The notes beneath the pieces are model-generated. The model had not been told where the DNA came from. It saw only the letters and a list, made by a program, of their open reading frames with translations, and did no database searches. This document shows, piece by piece, positions 26,901-36,210 of a stretch of DNA of 64,000 nt (the stretch's first letter is position 1; each line of letters opens with the position of its first letter). The DNA lies in contig CABJAP010000012.1 of assembly GCA_902363595.1 (NCBI GenBank), forward strand, positions 90,179 to 154,178, written 5' to 3'. This stretch comes from Clostridia bacterium. GTDB lineage: Bacteria; Bacillota; Clostridia; Peptostreptococcales; Anaerovoracaceae. Made by a program: the position numbers and the translations under genes.

Positions 26901-28274
26901 ATGGATTTCAATAAATTTTCGGATGAAACGAAAACGTGTATAAGTGCCGTAATCGAATGCATCGATGACGGCATCTTTATAACCGACGGAACGGGTACGG
27001 TGGTTGAGCTGAACAAAAGCGCGCTGGGATGCCAGAGCAGAGAACAGATTATTGGAAAAAATATGCGCCAGCTGATTGAAGAGGGGATTTATGAAGATTC
27101 TCTGGCCCTGCGGGTCATCAAAGAAAAAAAGCCAGTCAGTATGGTCCAGCACGAAGAAACCGACATCCTGACCACCGCCATCCCCCATCTTGAGGACGGC
27201 CAGGTAAAAATGGTCGTGTGCTGTGAACGGGAAGTTTACGAGCTGGATGCTTTGCGCCAGGAATTGAAAGAAAGCAGAGCAAAAAATTTGCAATACGAGC
27301 AGGAACTGATGTATTTGCGAAAGAATGCAACCAGGGATGTGGGCATTATTGCAGAAAGCACCCAGATGCACGATGTGATCGAGCTGGCGCTGACGGCGGC
27401 CGAGTACGATTCCAGAGTTTTGCTCCAGGGTGAAACGGGAACCGGAAAAGAAGTGATCGCCAAGTTGATCTACCGCAACGGCAAACGGATGGGCAAACCT
27501 TTCGTCGATGTGAACTGCGGGGCCATCCCGGAGAACCTGCTGGAATCGGAGCTGTTCGGATATGAAAAGGGGGCTTTTACCGGAGCGAGGGAAGAGGGAA
27601 AGAAAGGCGTGTTTGAACTGGCTGACGGCGGTGTTTTGTTCTTAGATGAAATCGGAGAAACATCCATCCCTTTTCAAACCAAACTGCTGCGCTGTATACA
27701 GGAAGGTGCCGTAACCAGAGTCGGCGGGGTCAGAGCCGTCCCGGTGGATGTGCAGATCATCGCGGCCACCAATCGGGATTTATTGAGAGAAGTCAAGGAA
27801 GGGCGGTTCCGGGAAGACCTGTATTATCGATTAAACGTGTTTCCCATTGAAATACCGCCGCTGCGCCAGCGAAAGAGCGACATTGTTTCGCTGGTGTATC
27901 TATACGCTTCCAAATTCAATGACAAGCATGGTACGGACAAAATGTTTTCCAGGGAAGCGCTGGAAGCGCTGCAGAATTACAGATGGCCGGGCAATGTGAG
28001 AGAGCTGGCCAATGTGGTGGAAAGGCTGATGCTCATCAGCAAAAATAAAATTATCAAGGAGGATGAGCTGCAGTTTTTATTCTTTGCAGAGAATTCCCCG
28101 GAGGAACAGGAGCTGACAGAATCCTCGCTGGAAAAACATGTGGAACGCATCGAAAAAGAGGTGATTTCCAAATATCTGATGCGATATAAGCGGCGGGCGG
28201 AACTGGCCGATGCGCTGGGCATATCCATCGCCACTTTAAACAGAAAGCTGCGAAAATACGGATTAGGCGACTAG
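26901..28274 (+). CDS. Sigma-54-dependent PAS-AAA+-Fis activator (Reg2)
   Basis: 457 residues, AAAGGAGC before the ATG. Near-colinear with Reg1: PAS-like ECIDDGIFITDGTGTVVELN, Walker A GETGTGKE (177-184), GAFTGA (about 224-229), and HTH ELADALGISIATLNRKLRKYGLGD. Like Reg1 it stands directly upstream of, and codirectional with, a grdE-grdB module, so the two appear to be a duplicated regulator-reductase-permease cassette. The PAS domains differ enough that the two could sense different ligands. Confidence 0.95.
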   Translation: MDFNKFSDETKTCISAVIECIDDGIFITDGTGTVVELNKSALGCQSREQIIGKNMRQLIEEGIYEDSLALRVIKEKKPVSMVQHEETDILTTAIPHLEDGQVKMVVCCEREVYELDALRQELKESRAKNLQYEQELMYLRKNATRDVGIIAESTQMHDVIELALTAAEYDSRVLLQGETGTGKEVIAKLIYRNGKRMGKPFVDVNCGAIPENLLESELFGYEKGAFTGAREEGKKGVFELADGGVLFLDEIGETSIPFQTKLLRCIQEGAVTRVGGVRAVPVDVQIIAATNRDLLREVKEGRFREDLYYRLNVFPIEIPPLRQRKSDIVSLVYLYASKFNDKHGTDKMFSREALEALQNYRWPGNVRELANVVERLMLISKNKIIKEDELQFLFFAENSPEEQELTESSLEKHVERIEKEVISKYLMRYKRRAELADALGISIATLNRKLRKYGLGD

Positions 28275-28282
28275 AGAGATTA

Positions 28283-28325
28283 GTGCAGATTTGATTGAAA
28301 TCGATCAAATCTGCATTGTTTTTTT
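28283..28325 (+). terminator. Intrinsic terminator of Reg2
   Basis: TGCAGATTTGAT (28283-28294) pairs with ATCAAATCTGCA (28303-28314), followed by TTGTTTTTTT. Confidence 0.88.
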
Positions 28326-28368
28326 GTGCCTTTTTACCTGAAAGCATGTAATTTCAACGTTATGAAGA

Positions 28369-28384
28369 TGGCACGGTTATTGCG
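28369..28384 (+). promoter_or_regulatory. Sigma-54 promoter for grdE2-grdB2-apc2
   Basis: TGGCACGGTTATTGCG has GG (28370-28371) and GC (28382-28383) twelve bases apart, 30 bases above the start codon. ATTTCAACG at 28351-28359 is just upstream. Confidence 0.87.
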
Positions 28385-28414
28385 ATTCTTAATGGTATGG
28401 AAGGAGGAACTGTA

Positions 28415-29668
28415 ATGAACAGCATGAAATTAGAGTTGGAAGTGATTGAAATCAAAGATATCCGGTTTGATCGCAAAACATCGGTGAAAGATCATGTTCT
28501 TCATATTAATAAAGAAGAATTGATCAAGTATCTGCAGGACCCTCGCTTGCAGAACATCGACATCGACTTGGCAAGGCCGGGTGAATCGGTACGCATTATT
28601 CCGGTAAAGGATGTGATCGAACCGAGGATCAAGGATGATGGAAAAGGGGGCAGCTTTCCCGGGTTCCTGGGGGATTACGAGGGCGCCGGCGACGGGAAAA
28701 CCATCGTTTTGCGGGGATGCAGCGTGGTGACTACCGGGAAAATCGTTGGTTTTCAGGAAGGCATCATCGATATGTGGGGGCCCGTAGCCCGGCATTGTGC
28801 GTTTTCCGCGCTGAACAATGTGGTTGTCAAAGCAGACCCGCAAGACGGCATCGAACCTTCGGACCATGAAGCCGCGATCCGGGTCGCCGGACTCAAAGCA
28901 GCCCACTACCTGGCAAAGGCAGGACTTCAAGGAATTGCAGATAAACGGGAGGTCTACCAACTTCCGCCGGTTTCCAAAGAACTGCCCAAAGTGGCGATCA
29001 TGTACATGACCATTGCCCAGGGGCTGCTCCATGACAATTATGTTTATGGGGTCGATGCGAAAAAACTCCATCCGACCCTGCTTCATCCCAATGAATTGCT
29101 CGACGGCGCCATTGTCAACGGCACGTGTGTGGTGGCCGCTGACAAACAAACCACCTACCGCCACCAGAACAACGCCCTGGTAAAGGAGCTGTACGCAAGG
29201 CACGGCGTTGATTTGGATTTTGCCGGTGTGATCGTCGTTCCGGTAAGGCCGGAGTTAAAGGAAAAGGAGCGGTGCTGCAGCGGGGCTGTCAATCTGGCCA
29301 GAACCATCGGCGTTGAGGGAGTGATCATTCCCGAAGAAGGGGGCGGAAACCCGGAAGCCGATCTGATGATGACATGTAGAGCCTGTGAAAAGCATGGTAT
29401 TAAAACCGTTCTTATCATTGCCCTGGAGGATCCCCTTGCCGATACAACCCCAGAGGCCGATGCGGTCATCGACGTGGGCAATGACGATGAAGTACTGACC
29501 CTGGAACCGGCAGAAAAGGTGATCGGATATGAAGAACAGATTCAACTGCTGTCAGGGGCTCCAGAGAACTGTATCGCAGATGACGGAAGGATCCGCATCC
29601 CCTTGTACGTTATAACCGGCCTCCATGGAAGTCTGATCGGCTCCCATGTGAAAGGCGTGGCTTATTGA
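28415..29668 (+). CDS. grdE: Glycine/sarcosine/betaine reductase protein B, alpha/beta proprotein (GrdE-like, copy 2)
   Basis: 417 residues from ATG 28415; AAGGAGGA at 28400-28407 sits before it, so the in-frame ATG at 28397 is rejected. Strongly similar to copy 1 along its length (IIPVKDVIEPRIKDD, GFQEGIIDMWGPVA, AQGLLHDNYVYGVDAKKLHPTL). The predicted pyruvoyl-forming site reads NGTCVV (Thr237-Cys238), as in characterised GrdE. Followed by grdB2 after 18 bases. The substrate is not known; differences from copy 1 around the cleavage site and C-terminus suggest another specificity or recent duplication. Confidence 0.9.
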   Translation: MNSMKLELEVIEIKDIRFDRKTSVKDHVLHINKEELIKYLQDPRLQNIDIDLARPGESVRIIPVKDVIEPRIKDDGKGGSFPGFLGDYEGAGDGKTIVLRGCSVVTTGKIVGFQEGIIDMWGPVARHCAFSALNNVVVKADPQDGIEPSDHEAAIRVAGLKAAHYLAKAGLQGIADKREVYQLPPVSKELPKVAIMYMTIAQGLLHDNYVYGVDAKKLHPTLLHPNELLDGAIVNGTCVVAADKQTTYRHQNNALVKELYARHGVDLDFAGVIVVPVRPELKEKERCCSGAVNLARTIGVEGVIIPEEGGGNPEADLMMTCRACEKHGIKTVLIIALEDPLADTTPEADAVIDVGNDDEVLTLEPAEKVIGYEEQIQLLSGAPENCIADDGRIRIPLYVITGLHGSLIGSHVKGVAY

Positions 29669-29686
29669 TAGAAAGGCGGTGAGAAG

Positions 29687-31006
29687 ATGAAGGTTGTACA
29701 TTATATCAATCAATTTTATGGGCAAATCGGAGGCGAAGCGGAGGCTTATTATCCGTTGGAGGTAAGGACAGAACCCGTTGGCCCAGGAAAACAGCTGCAA
29801 GCCATGCTGGGAGAAGATGGCCGGATTGCAGCGACCGTGATCTGCGGAGATAATTATTTTAACGAAAACATGGAGACGGTAAGCCGCCAGATCGAGGAGA
29901 TCCTGAAAACGTATGATGCTGATCTGCTGGTAGCAGGTCCGGCTTTCAACGCGGGCCGATATGGGGTCGCCTGCGGGGCCGTCTGCAAGATCGCATACGA
30001 GATGGGTATCCCGGCAGTGAGTGGAATGTACAAGGGCAATCCGGGAGTCGAAATGTATCGGAGATACGGCTATATTCTCTCCACAGCCGACAACGCCCGG
30101 AGGATGAAAGAGGCCCTGGAAAGCATCTGCGGCCTGACAAAAAAACTGATCCGTGGAGAGCTGCCTGCCGCGCCCGATGAAGAGGGCTATTTTGAAAGGG
30201 GCTTGCGCAGAAACGTATTTATGGAAAAGAACGCGGCCCAAAGGGCAGTTGATATGCTGATGGCCAAAATGGGGGGCAAATCGTTCATCACGGAACGGGA
30301 GATGCCGGTGTTCGAGAAGTTTGCGCCCAGTCCGGCCATCCAGGATATGAAGCAGGCTACCATTGCAGTTATGACCAGCGGCGGCCTGACGCCCAAAGGC
30401 AATCCCGACCGGCTGGAAGCCTGCAACTGTACCAAGTATAAGATGTATTCTCTGGAAGAGGATTACGGAGGAAAAGGGATCACAAAAGGCCAGGTGGTAC
30501 ACGGCGGGTACGATCCTGTATACGGCAATGCTGACGGAAACCGGATCCTGCCGGTGGATGCGCTGGTTAAGCTTGAACAAGAAGGCGTGTTCGGCAAGCT
30601 CTACGATTACACCTATGTTACAGTGGGAAACGGCACAGAGGTTGACCGGGCGGCCGACTTCGGCGACAAAATCGCTGAAGAGCTGAAAGCGGGCGGCGTT
30701 GACGGTGTGCTGCTGACTTCCACCTGAGGAACCTGTACTCGTTGCGGAGCAACGATCGCAAAACATATTGACGCGGCAGGAATTCCCATCGTGCATATTT
30801 GCACCGTCACCCCTATTTCCATTACTGTGGGCGCCAACCGGGTCGTTCCAGGCGTTTCCATCCCTCATCCCGCAGGCAATCCCAACGCCAGCCGGGAAGA
30901 AGAATTCAAGATCCGAGAACGGATTGTCAGGACGGCCCTTAAAGCGCTTGAGACCGATATAACGGAACAAACGGTATTTCCAGTGGAATCCAATCAGGAG
31001 GTGTGA
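29687..31006 (+). CDS. grdB: Glycine/sarcosine/betaine reductase protein B selenoprotein subunit (GrdB-like, copy 2), UGA-decoded Sec347
   Basis: A single 439-residue gene read through TGA at 30725-30727: LLTST-U-GTCTRCGATIAKHID. It has the U-x-x-C-x-x-C motif and the C-terminal ICTVTPISITVGANRVVPG block, stopping at 31004-31006. N-terminal VVHYINQFYGQIGGEAEAYYPLEVR matches copy 1. The SECIS stem after the TGA is the same as in copy 1. The stop lies 2 bases before the apc2 ATG, so the operon is tightly packed. Confidence 0.95.
30725..30754 (+). promoter_or_regulatory. SECIS element of grdB2
   Basis: TGA at 30725 is followed by the hairpin CGTTGC-GGA-GCAACG (30740-30754). It is the same stem and spacing as in grdB1, with one loop change. 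Confidence 0.8.
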
Positions 31007-31008
31007 AC

Positions 31009-32619
31009 ATGAACGAAAAGAAGAAGGGAATCGTGATCGATAATAGTAAAATCAAACGGCAGGATGTAAAACTGTTCACCATGGTCTTTATGATGTACGC
31101 ATTCTGCAGCGGAGGCGCCTTTGGCATCGAAGAGATGATACCGGTGGCAGGCCCGGGAATGACCTTGCTGCTGCTGGTTTTGATCGCGCTTTTTTGGGCA
31201 ACGCCCCAGGCGTTCATCTCAGTAGAGCTGGGTTCGGCAATGCCCTTTACCGGCGGGTTTTATAAATGGGTCCAGGCAGGTTTGGGAGAATTCTGGGCCT
31301 TTACCGCAGGATGGTGCCGGGTCATCGCCCAGTATGTGGAAAACGCTTCTTATATTATTCTCAGCGTCGGATATCTGAGCACGCTGATTCCCATGAGCGA
31401 GGGCGCGGCCTATATGGTAAAAGTGGCAATTGTATTATTCTTTACGGCCATCAACCTCCGGGGAATCAGGGAAGTTGGCTGGGTAAGCACGGTTCTTTCT
31501 CTGACGATCTTGATCGCTTTTGCGGCTGTAACGGCCGTGGGATTTGTCAATTGGGACACCAACCCCATCGTTCCTTTTTATAATGAAGAGGAAGGCCTGT
31601 TCTGGGGAATTTCCGGCGCCCTTGCCATAGGGATGTGGATGTATTCCGGCTATACATCCGTTTCTACCCTGGCAGGAGACTGCAAGGATCCGACCGTTGT
31701 TCCCAAGGCACTGATGATCGGACTGCCGCTCATTACCGTTACTTATCTCCTTCCCACCATGACAGGCGTATCAGCCATCGGAAACTGGCAGGACTGGGGT
31801 CCTGACAGCCTGAACTATGGAACGGTAGCGGCGCTGGCAAGTCCGATTTTTGGCTCTTTTATGATGCTCGTCGCAATATTCGGATGTTTGTCCTGCTACA
31901 ATTCCTGTATGATTTCCTTATCGAGAAACTTTTACGCCATAGCGGAAGATAAGCTAGCACCCAAAATTTTGACAAAAGTAGATAAAAAGAGAGGCGTCCC
32001 CTATATTGCCATTTTGACCATCGCGGTTATTTCCATTATCGGATGTTCCATGGACTTTTCCACCGTGGTCACCATGTCGGTAACGTTATTTATGGTCGAC
32101 TATGTGCTGGTCTGCATTGCGGGCATTATGCTGAGAAAGAAGGCTCCCGATTTGGCAAGACCCTTCAAGCTTCCTTTCGGAACAAAAGGGGTGGCGCTCT
32201 TCGTAAGTCCTGTATTTGTTGTTGCTTTCATCGCCCTCATGATCAATGGAGCCGACTATTTCCTGGGAGGAATTATCGGTGTGGCTGTTATTCCTATCCT
32301 TTACGTTTACTTTAAGAGACGAAGCGGCGGACTGGCCACTTTGGGTTACAGCGAAGAAAAGATCAATGAAAAGACCAAGATGTGCTGCGGAGATTTAAAG
32401 CGGATAACCAAGCTGTTCGGGGTGTTTTCTGTGCTGGGCCTCATTGGCAGCTTCTTTATCCCTTTTTATGAAGGTTCCTGGGGGCCGGAATATTATATGG
32501 AAGCATACGGACCTGAAAATGCCTATACTTTTATCATCACGGCAATCCGGGCGATGACGGCCCTTTATATCGCAGCGACGGCAGTGCTCTACGGATTGTC
32601 GAAGAAATACGAACAATAG
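31009..32619 (+). CDS. APC-superfamily amino acid permease (Apc2)
   Basis: 536 residues from ATG 31009 with AGGAGG 6 bases upstream; the stop of grdB2 is just before. Close paralogue of Apc1: FGIEEMIPVAGPGMTLL, GSAMPFTGGFYKWVQAGLGEFWAFTAGW, GMWMYSGYTSVSTLAGDCKD. Here the permease is the last gene of the operon, whereas Apc1 is first in its operon. It probably imports the GrdE2/GrdB2 substrate. Confidence 0.9.
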   Translation: MNEKKKGIVIDNSKIKRQDVKLFTMVFMMYAFCSGGAFGIEEMIPVAGPGMTLLLLVLIALFWATPQAFISVELGSAMPFTGGFYKWVQAGLGEFWAFTAGWCRVIAQYVENASYIILSVGYLSTLIPMSEGAAYMVKVAIVLFFTAINLRGIREVGWVSTVLSLTILIAFAAVTAVGFVNWDTNPIVPFYNEEEGLFWGISGALAIGMWMYSGYTSVSTLAGDCKDPTVVPKALMIGLPLITVTYLLPTMTGVSAIGNWQDWGPDSLNYGTVAALASPIFGSFMMLVAIFGCLSCYNSCMISLSRNFYAIAEDKLAPKILTKVDKKRGVPYIAILTIAVISIIGCSMDFSTVVTMSVTLFMVDYVLVCIAGIMLRKKAPDLARPFKLPFGTKGVALFVSPVFVVAFIALMINGADYFLGGIIGVAVIPILYVYFKRRSGGLATLGYSEEKINEKTKMCCGDLKRITKLFGVFSVLGLIGSFFIPFYEGSWGPEYYMEAYGPENAYTFIITAIRAMTALYIAATAVLYGLSKKYEQ

Positions 32620-32630
32620 GCCGGTACAGC

Positions 32631-32641
32631 GGGGGGGGGGG
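32631..32641. repeat. Poly-G tract of 11 bases
   Basis: Eleven consecutive G bases begin 12 bases after the apc2 stop. The tract lies outside coding sequence; it could be length-variable or an assembly artefact. Confidence 0.9.
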
Positions 32642-32696
32642 AATGTTCATTTTTACGAGAACGAGGTCCCTTGCGTAAAAAAGAAAAAAATCATGT

Positions 32697-32807
32697 AAAA
32701 TTTACGCTTTTTTCAACGACAAAGCCTTCTTAAATTAGACTTGAAGCAGGATTGTTCCATTTTCCTAAAACTGAGGCCCCGCAAACCTACAACTTTGCGT
32801 AAATTTT
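32697..32807. repeat. Interspersed inverted-end repeat, copy 3 (111 bp)
   Basis: AAAATTTACGC (32697-32707) and TGCGTAAATTTT (32796-32807) are the inverted ends. The interior has TTTTCAACGA on the left and GAGGCCCCGCAAACCTACAA on the right. A lone right-end-like stretch, GAGGTCCCTTGCGTAAAA, is at about 32663-32680. No gene was seen in 32620-33222. Confidence 0.85.
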
Positions 32808-32931
32808 AAGGATTTTCACAAGTTTTCCCAACACTTGCGGGCGGCTCAGCAATCTAATTCCAGTACCGCGGAATACGCTGCAGATTGAACGAAGTGGGTT
32901 AGCAAAGGTCCAGTGAACAAAAATAAAATAA

Positions 32932-32966
32932 AAAACCGACCCGTGACTAAGAGGTCGGTTTTTTTG
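32932..32966 (+). terminator. Strong intrinsic terminator
   Basis: AAAACCGACC (32932-32941) pairs with GGTCGGTTTT (32953-32962), followed by more T. It probably ends the grdE2-grdB2-apc2 transcript about 300 bases downstream of apc2, or a short RNA in 32810-32930 that I could not classify. Confidence 0.85.
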
Positions 32967-33153
32967 GCATTGTATCGATCAGTAATTCTTTTTCTGTCTT
33001 GCGCTTATCATAGCAAAGATTGGGGCAGAATGGAAATCGCAAAACCGGATGGATTCTTTGACCGGCATAGAAAAGATCAATGGGTATAAACGATAGTAAA
33101 AATGAATGCTTTTGAAGATATGAATAGAAAAAGTCTATATCTCATGCGGGCGA

Positions 33154-33183
33154 TTGAAATGAGTGGTTTGACAAGCTTATAAT
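33154..33183 (+). promoter_or_regulatory. Housekeeping promoter of the selenium-supply genes
   Basis: TTGAAA (33154-33159) and a perfect TATAAT (33178-33183) are 18 bases apart, about 35 bases above the first start codon. Confidence 0.65.
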
Positions 33184-33222
33184 GGAAAAAGAACTTAATC
33201 CCGATAAAAAGAGGTAATAAGA

Positions 33223-33573
33223 ATGAGTGAAACCAAGAAAATCGCGATCATGATCGCTGCGGACGTTATTGGAGCCGGCGACGAAGAGCTGGGCCATAAC
33301 TTGATGAAGAGCTACATCTATTCTTTGACAGAAGCCGATGTGAAGCCCGAGACGATCATGTTTCTTAACAAAGGCGTCTATCTGACGACCAAGAATTCAC
33401 CGGTGCTGGATTTGATTAAACAGCTGGAAGCAGACGGCGTTGAAATCCTTTCCTGCGGAGCATGCCTTGATTTTTATCAATTAAACGATGCGTTAGAAGT
33501 GGGAACGGTGACCAACATGTATTCGAACGTTGAAATTATGCATGAAGCTGATAATACAATCGTTATTTCATAA
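33223..33573 (+). CDS. DsrE-like protein, the C-terminal half of a split YedF
   Basis: 116 residues, AAGAGGT before the ATG. KKIAIMIAADVIGAGDEELGHNLMKSYIYSL and LSCGACLDFYQLND match the DsrE-type C-terminal domain of YedF, a selenium-associated protein that usually carries an N-terminal TusA domain. Here that TusA domain is absent and a separate TusA gene lies at 36211. The Cys pair in SCGAC is a candidate persulfide/perselenide site. It heads a cluster with selD and yedE and presumably handles Se or S on the way to SelD. Confidence 0.85.
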   Translation: MSETKKIAIMIAADVIGAGDEELGHNLMKSYIYSLTEADVKPETIMFLNKGVYLTTKNSPVLDLIKQLEADGVEILSCGACLDFYQLNDALEVGTVTNMYSNVEIMHEADNTIVIS

Positions 33574-33617
33574 TTTGCCCGCAAGGGGATATCGTTAATG
33601 ATTGGAAGGTGTTTCGC

Positions 33618-33905
33618 ATGAGCAGGGCTAACTTAGAGGATTCTTTCTTTGCCATGGTCTTTTCCTGTACAACGGATACCATTGAAACTGAGAGAACCAT
33701 GCAAAAAAATTTTAAAACCATGATTATTCCCACTCCCAGGGAGATATCTAAAAGCTGCGGCTTTGCTATTCGATTTTCGGATGTGGATGAAGAGGCGCTG
33801 GTTCAATCGGCCAGGGGCCTGGAAGTACCTCACGCGTTATATCGTTTGAGCGCAAAGGACGAAGGTGGTATGCGGACCGCCCGTCTGATTGAAGATGTCA
33901 GCTAA
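33618..33905 (+). CDS. DUF3343 protein, first copy
   Basis: 95 residues from ATG 33618, chosen because GGAAGG ends 8 bases upstream (an in-frame GTG at 33609 lies within that site). FFAMVFSCTTDTIETERTMQ, IIPTPREISKSCGFAIRF and HALYRL match small DUF3343 proteins that are found with selD/yedE genes. A second copy lies at 36432. Both keep a central S-x-C-G; the function is unknown, and a selenium/sulfur carrier or helper role is inferred from context. Confidence 0.85.
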   Translation: MSRANLEDSFFAMVFSCTTDTIETERTMQKNFKTMIIPTPREISKSCGFAIRFSDVDEEALVQSARGLEVPHALYRLSAKDEGGMRTARLIEDVS

Positions 33906-33934
33906 AACGTTTGATTATGAAAGGAGGGATCACA

Positions 33935-34966
33935 ATGAAGAACGACGATGTCAAATTGACCGACATGTCCGCTCACGCTGGTTGAGCCGCCAAGATAGGA
34001 CCGGGTGTCCTTTCAGAAGTTTTATGCCATCTGCCCAGATTCAGCGATCCCAATCTGCTGGTTGGATTTGATACGAGCGACGATGCGTCGGTTTATAAGA
34101 TGGATGAAAACACGGCTTTAATCCAGACCGTGGATATTTTTCCGCCTGTTGTGGATGACCCTTATGAATACGGGCAAATCGCAGCTGTAAATTCATTGAG
34201 CGATGTATACGCCATGGGAGGGGAACCCAAACTGGCGCTCAATATCTTTTGTTTTCCGGAAGATCTGCCCAAGGATGTGGTCCAGGCCATACTCCAGGGC
34301 GGCTATGAAAAGGTACAGGAAGCCGGCGCGCTGATCACCGGAGGTCATACGATCCAGGACAGCGAGCCCAAATACGGACTTTCTGTAACTGGATTCGCTC
34401 ATCCTTCGGAAATTCTGATGAACAATCAGGTCAGGGCCGGGGATGTGGTGATTTTAACCAAGGCGCTCGGCACCGGTATTTTAACGACGGCCGCTAAGGC
34501 CGGGCTGCTGGAGGAAGATGGGTATCGGGCATTGGTGGCCTCCATGACCCAGCTGAACAAAGCTGCCGCTGAGCGGATGAAACCATACGGCGTTCACAGC
34601 TGCACAGATGTAACCGGCTTCGGCCTTTTGGGACATGCCTTTGAGATGGCATATGGAAGCGGGATGACGATCACTTTGGATCATACAAAGCTGCCATTGC
34701 TGCCGGAAGCAGAAGAGATGGCCGAGACAGGAATCATCCCTGCGGGTGCATACCGAAACCGGGAATATTTAGATGATGTGGTACTGGTGAAAGAAGGGGT
34801 TCCTCTGGCAATCGAAGATATTTTGTACGATCCCCAGACTGCCGGCGGTCTGCTCATTTCCTTGCCAGAGACAGAGGGGCTGAGGCTGGTGAGCGAGCTG
34901 GAAGGCGCGGCTGAAATCATCGGCTGGGCTGAGGAGCTTCACGATTACAGCATTGTTGTGAAATGA
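33935..34966 (+). CDS. selD: Selenide, water dikinase SelD, a selenoprotein (UGA-decoded Sec17)
   Basis: 343 residues from ATG 33935 (AAAGGAGG upstream), reading through TGA at 33983-33985. SelD makes selenophosphate from selenide and ATP. The N-terminus reads HAG-U-AAKIGPGVL, where the active-site Cys of other SelD is replaced by Sec and the partner Lys is kept. Downstream are FDTSDDASVYK, VDIFPPVVDDPYEYGQIAAVNSL (split for length), SDVYAMGGEPKLALN, GGHTIQDSEPKYG and TDVTGFGLLGHAFEM. A SECIS-like hairpin follows the TGA. A gene caller would start this gene late, at about 34100. Confidence 0.96.
33983..34011 (+). promoter_or_regulatory. SECIS element of selD
   Basis: TGA at 33983 is followed 11 bases later by AGGAC-CGGGT-GTCCT (33997-34011), a short stem with a G-rich loop at the expected distance. 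Confidence 0.72.
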
Positions 34967-34998
34967 AAAAAGCTGCCGCTGATCCTGGGCAGCTTTTT
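34966..34998 (+). terminator. Intrinsic terminator of selD
   Basis: AAAAAAGCTGCC pairs with GGCAGCTTTTT across a 10-base loop, starting at the last base of the selD stop codon. Confidence 0.85.
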
Positions 34999-35139
34999 CA
35001 GGTTTACCAGCGGCTTGCCGGCAATCGAAAATTTCTATCCAAGGCCCGCCACCAATAAACAGATTCATTTTTACGAATTATGGTAAAACTGCTATCCTTT
35101 AACTGTAAGCAATTATTGATAGGAGGATAAATCGTAGAA

Positions 35140-36195
35140 ATGAAAAAAACAGCTTTAATTGGAATCACAGGAGGACTTGTAGGACTGATCGCAGTGGTGC
35201 TGGTCTCCTTTGGAAATCCGGGCAATATGGGATTTTGCATTGCCTGCTTTTTGAGGGATACGGCCGGAAGCGTGGGGCTTCACAGGGCAGAAGTGGTGCA
35301 GTACATCCGGCCGGAAATCATCGGACTGGTATTCGGCGCTTTGATTATGTCTTTGATTGGAAAGGAGTTTTCGCCGAGAGGAGGCTCATCCCCGGCCATC
35401 CGCTTCGTGCTGGCAATCTGCGTGATGATCGGCGCTCTGGTGTTTTTAGGGTGTCCGCTGAGAATGATGCTCAGAATCGGCGGCGGCGATTTGAACGCCA
35501 TTATCGGTCTGGTGGGATTTGTTGTTGGAATCGTGATCGGAATCTTCTGTTTGAACAAGGGTTTCTCCCTGAATCGGGCATATAAACTGAGCAAGTGCGA
35601 AGGCGCGGTCTACCCGGCGATCAATGTCGGACTGCTGGTTTTGCTGTGCGCGGCTCCCGCATTCTTGTTCTTCAGCACCGAGGGCCCCGGCTCCATGCAC
35701 GCGCCCATCATTCTTTCCCTGATCGCAGGACTCATCGTCGGCGCTTTGGCTCAGAAGTCGAGATTTTGCACGGTTGCGGGAATTCGCGATACCATTCTCT
35801 TTAAAGATACCACCATGCTGATCGGCTTTATCTGTGTAATTGTGATTGCAATAATCGGGAATCTGATTACAGGAACGTTCCATGTCGGGTTTGAAGCCCA
35901 GCCCATTGCCCACAGCGACGGACTTTGGAATTTTATGGGCATGGTGGTGGTTGGATTCGGTTCGGTTCTTCTCGGCGGATGCCCGCTGCGGCAGGTGATT
36001 TTGTCCGGCGAAGGAAATACCGATTCCGTGGTAACGATCTTCGGATTTCTGGTCGGCGCTGCCATCTGCCATAACTTTGGACTGGCATCGTCTGCGGAGG
36101 GCCCGTCGCCCTACGGTCCGGCAGCTGTGATCCTATCGCTGGTCGTGGTGGCATTGATCGCGGTATTTAATTTAAAGAAAGTTTCGAAGGCTTAA
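35140..36195 (+). CDS. yedE: YedE-family putative selenium transporter
   Basis: 351 residues, about 9-10 membrane segments, YeeE/YedE fold. The two half-repeats carry the family Cys motifs: MGFCIACFLRD near the N-terminus, FLGCPLRMMLRIGGGDLNA, QKSRFCTVAGIRD and LGGCPLRQVILSGEGNTD. Proteins of this subgroup beside selD and tusA are annotated as selenium importers. The AGGAGG at 35121 is 13 bases before the ATG, longer than usual, and no nearer in-frame start exists. tusA and a DUF3343 gene follow closely. Confidence 0.92.
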   Translation: MKKTALIGITGGLVGLIAVVLVSFGNPGNMGFCIACFLRDTAGSVGLHRAEVVQYIRPEIIGLVFGALIMSLIGKEFSPRGGSSPAIRFVLAICVMIGALVFLGCPLRMMLRIGGGDLNAIIGLVGFVVGIVIGIFCLNKGFSLNRAYKLSKCEGAVYPAINVGLLVLLCAAPAFLFFSTEGPGSMHAPIILSLIAGLIVGALAQKSRFCTVAGIRDTILFKDTTMLIGFICVIVIAIIGNLITGTFHVGFEAQPIAHSDGLWNFMGMVVVGFGSVLLGGCPLRQVILSGEGNTDSVVTIFGFLVGAAICHNFGLASSAEGPSPYGPAAVILSLVVVALIAVFNLKKVSKA

Positions 36196-36210
36196 TTGAG
36201 GAGGTTTAGG

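Noticed and set aside
29552..30970. Long open frame (472 codons) on the minus strand opposite grdE2/grdB2
   Set aside because: It is antisense to a well-identified selenoprotein gene, has no ribosome site or recognisable domain, and mirrors its codon pattern.
32820..32931. Riboswitch or tRNA-Sec gene before the terminator at 32932
   Set aside because: I looked for glycine-riboswitch motifs and for a tRNA cloverleaf with GTTCGA-type T-arm and found neither; only the terminator is supported.
33167..33183. TTGACA at 33168 as the -35 of the selenium gene promoter
   Set aside because: It is only 4 bases from TATAAT; TTGAAA at 33154 with an 18-base spacer fits better.
33935..34082. selD starting only at about 34100
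   Set aside because: The upstream frame with an in-frame TGA encodes the SelD active-site loop with Sec and has a strong ribosome site.
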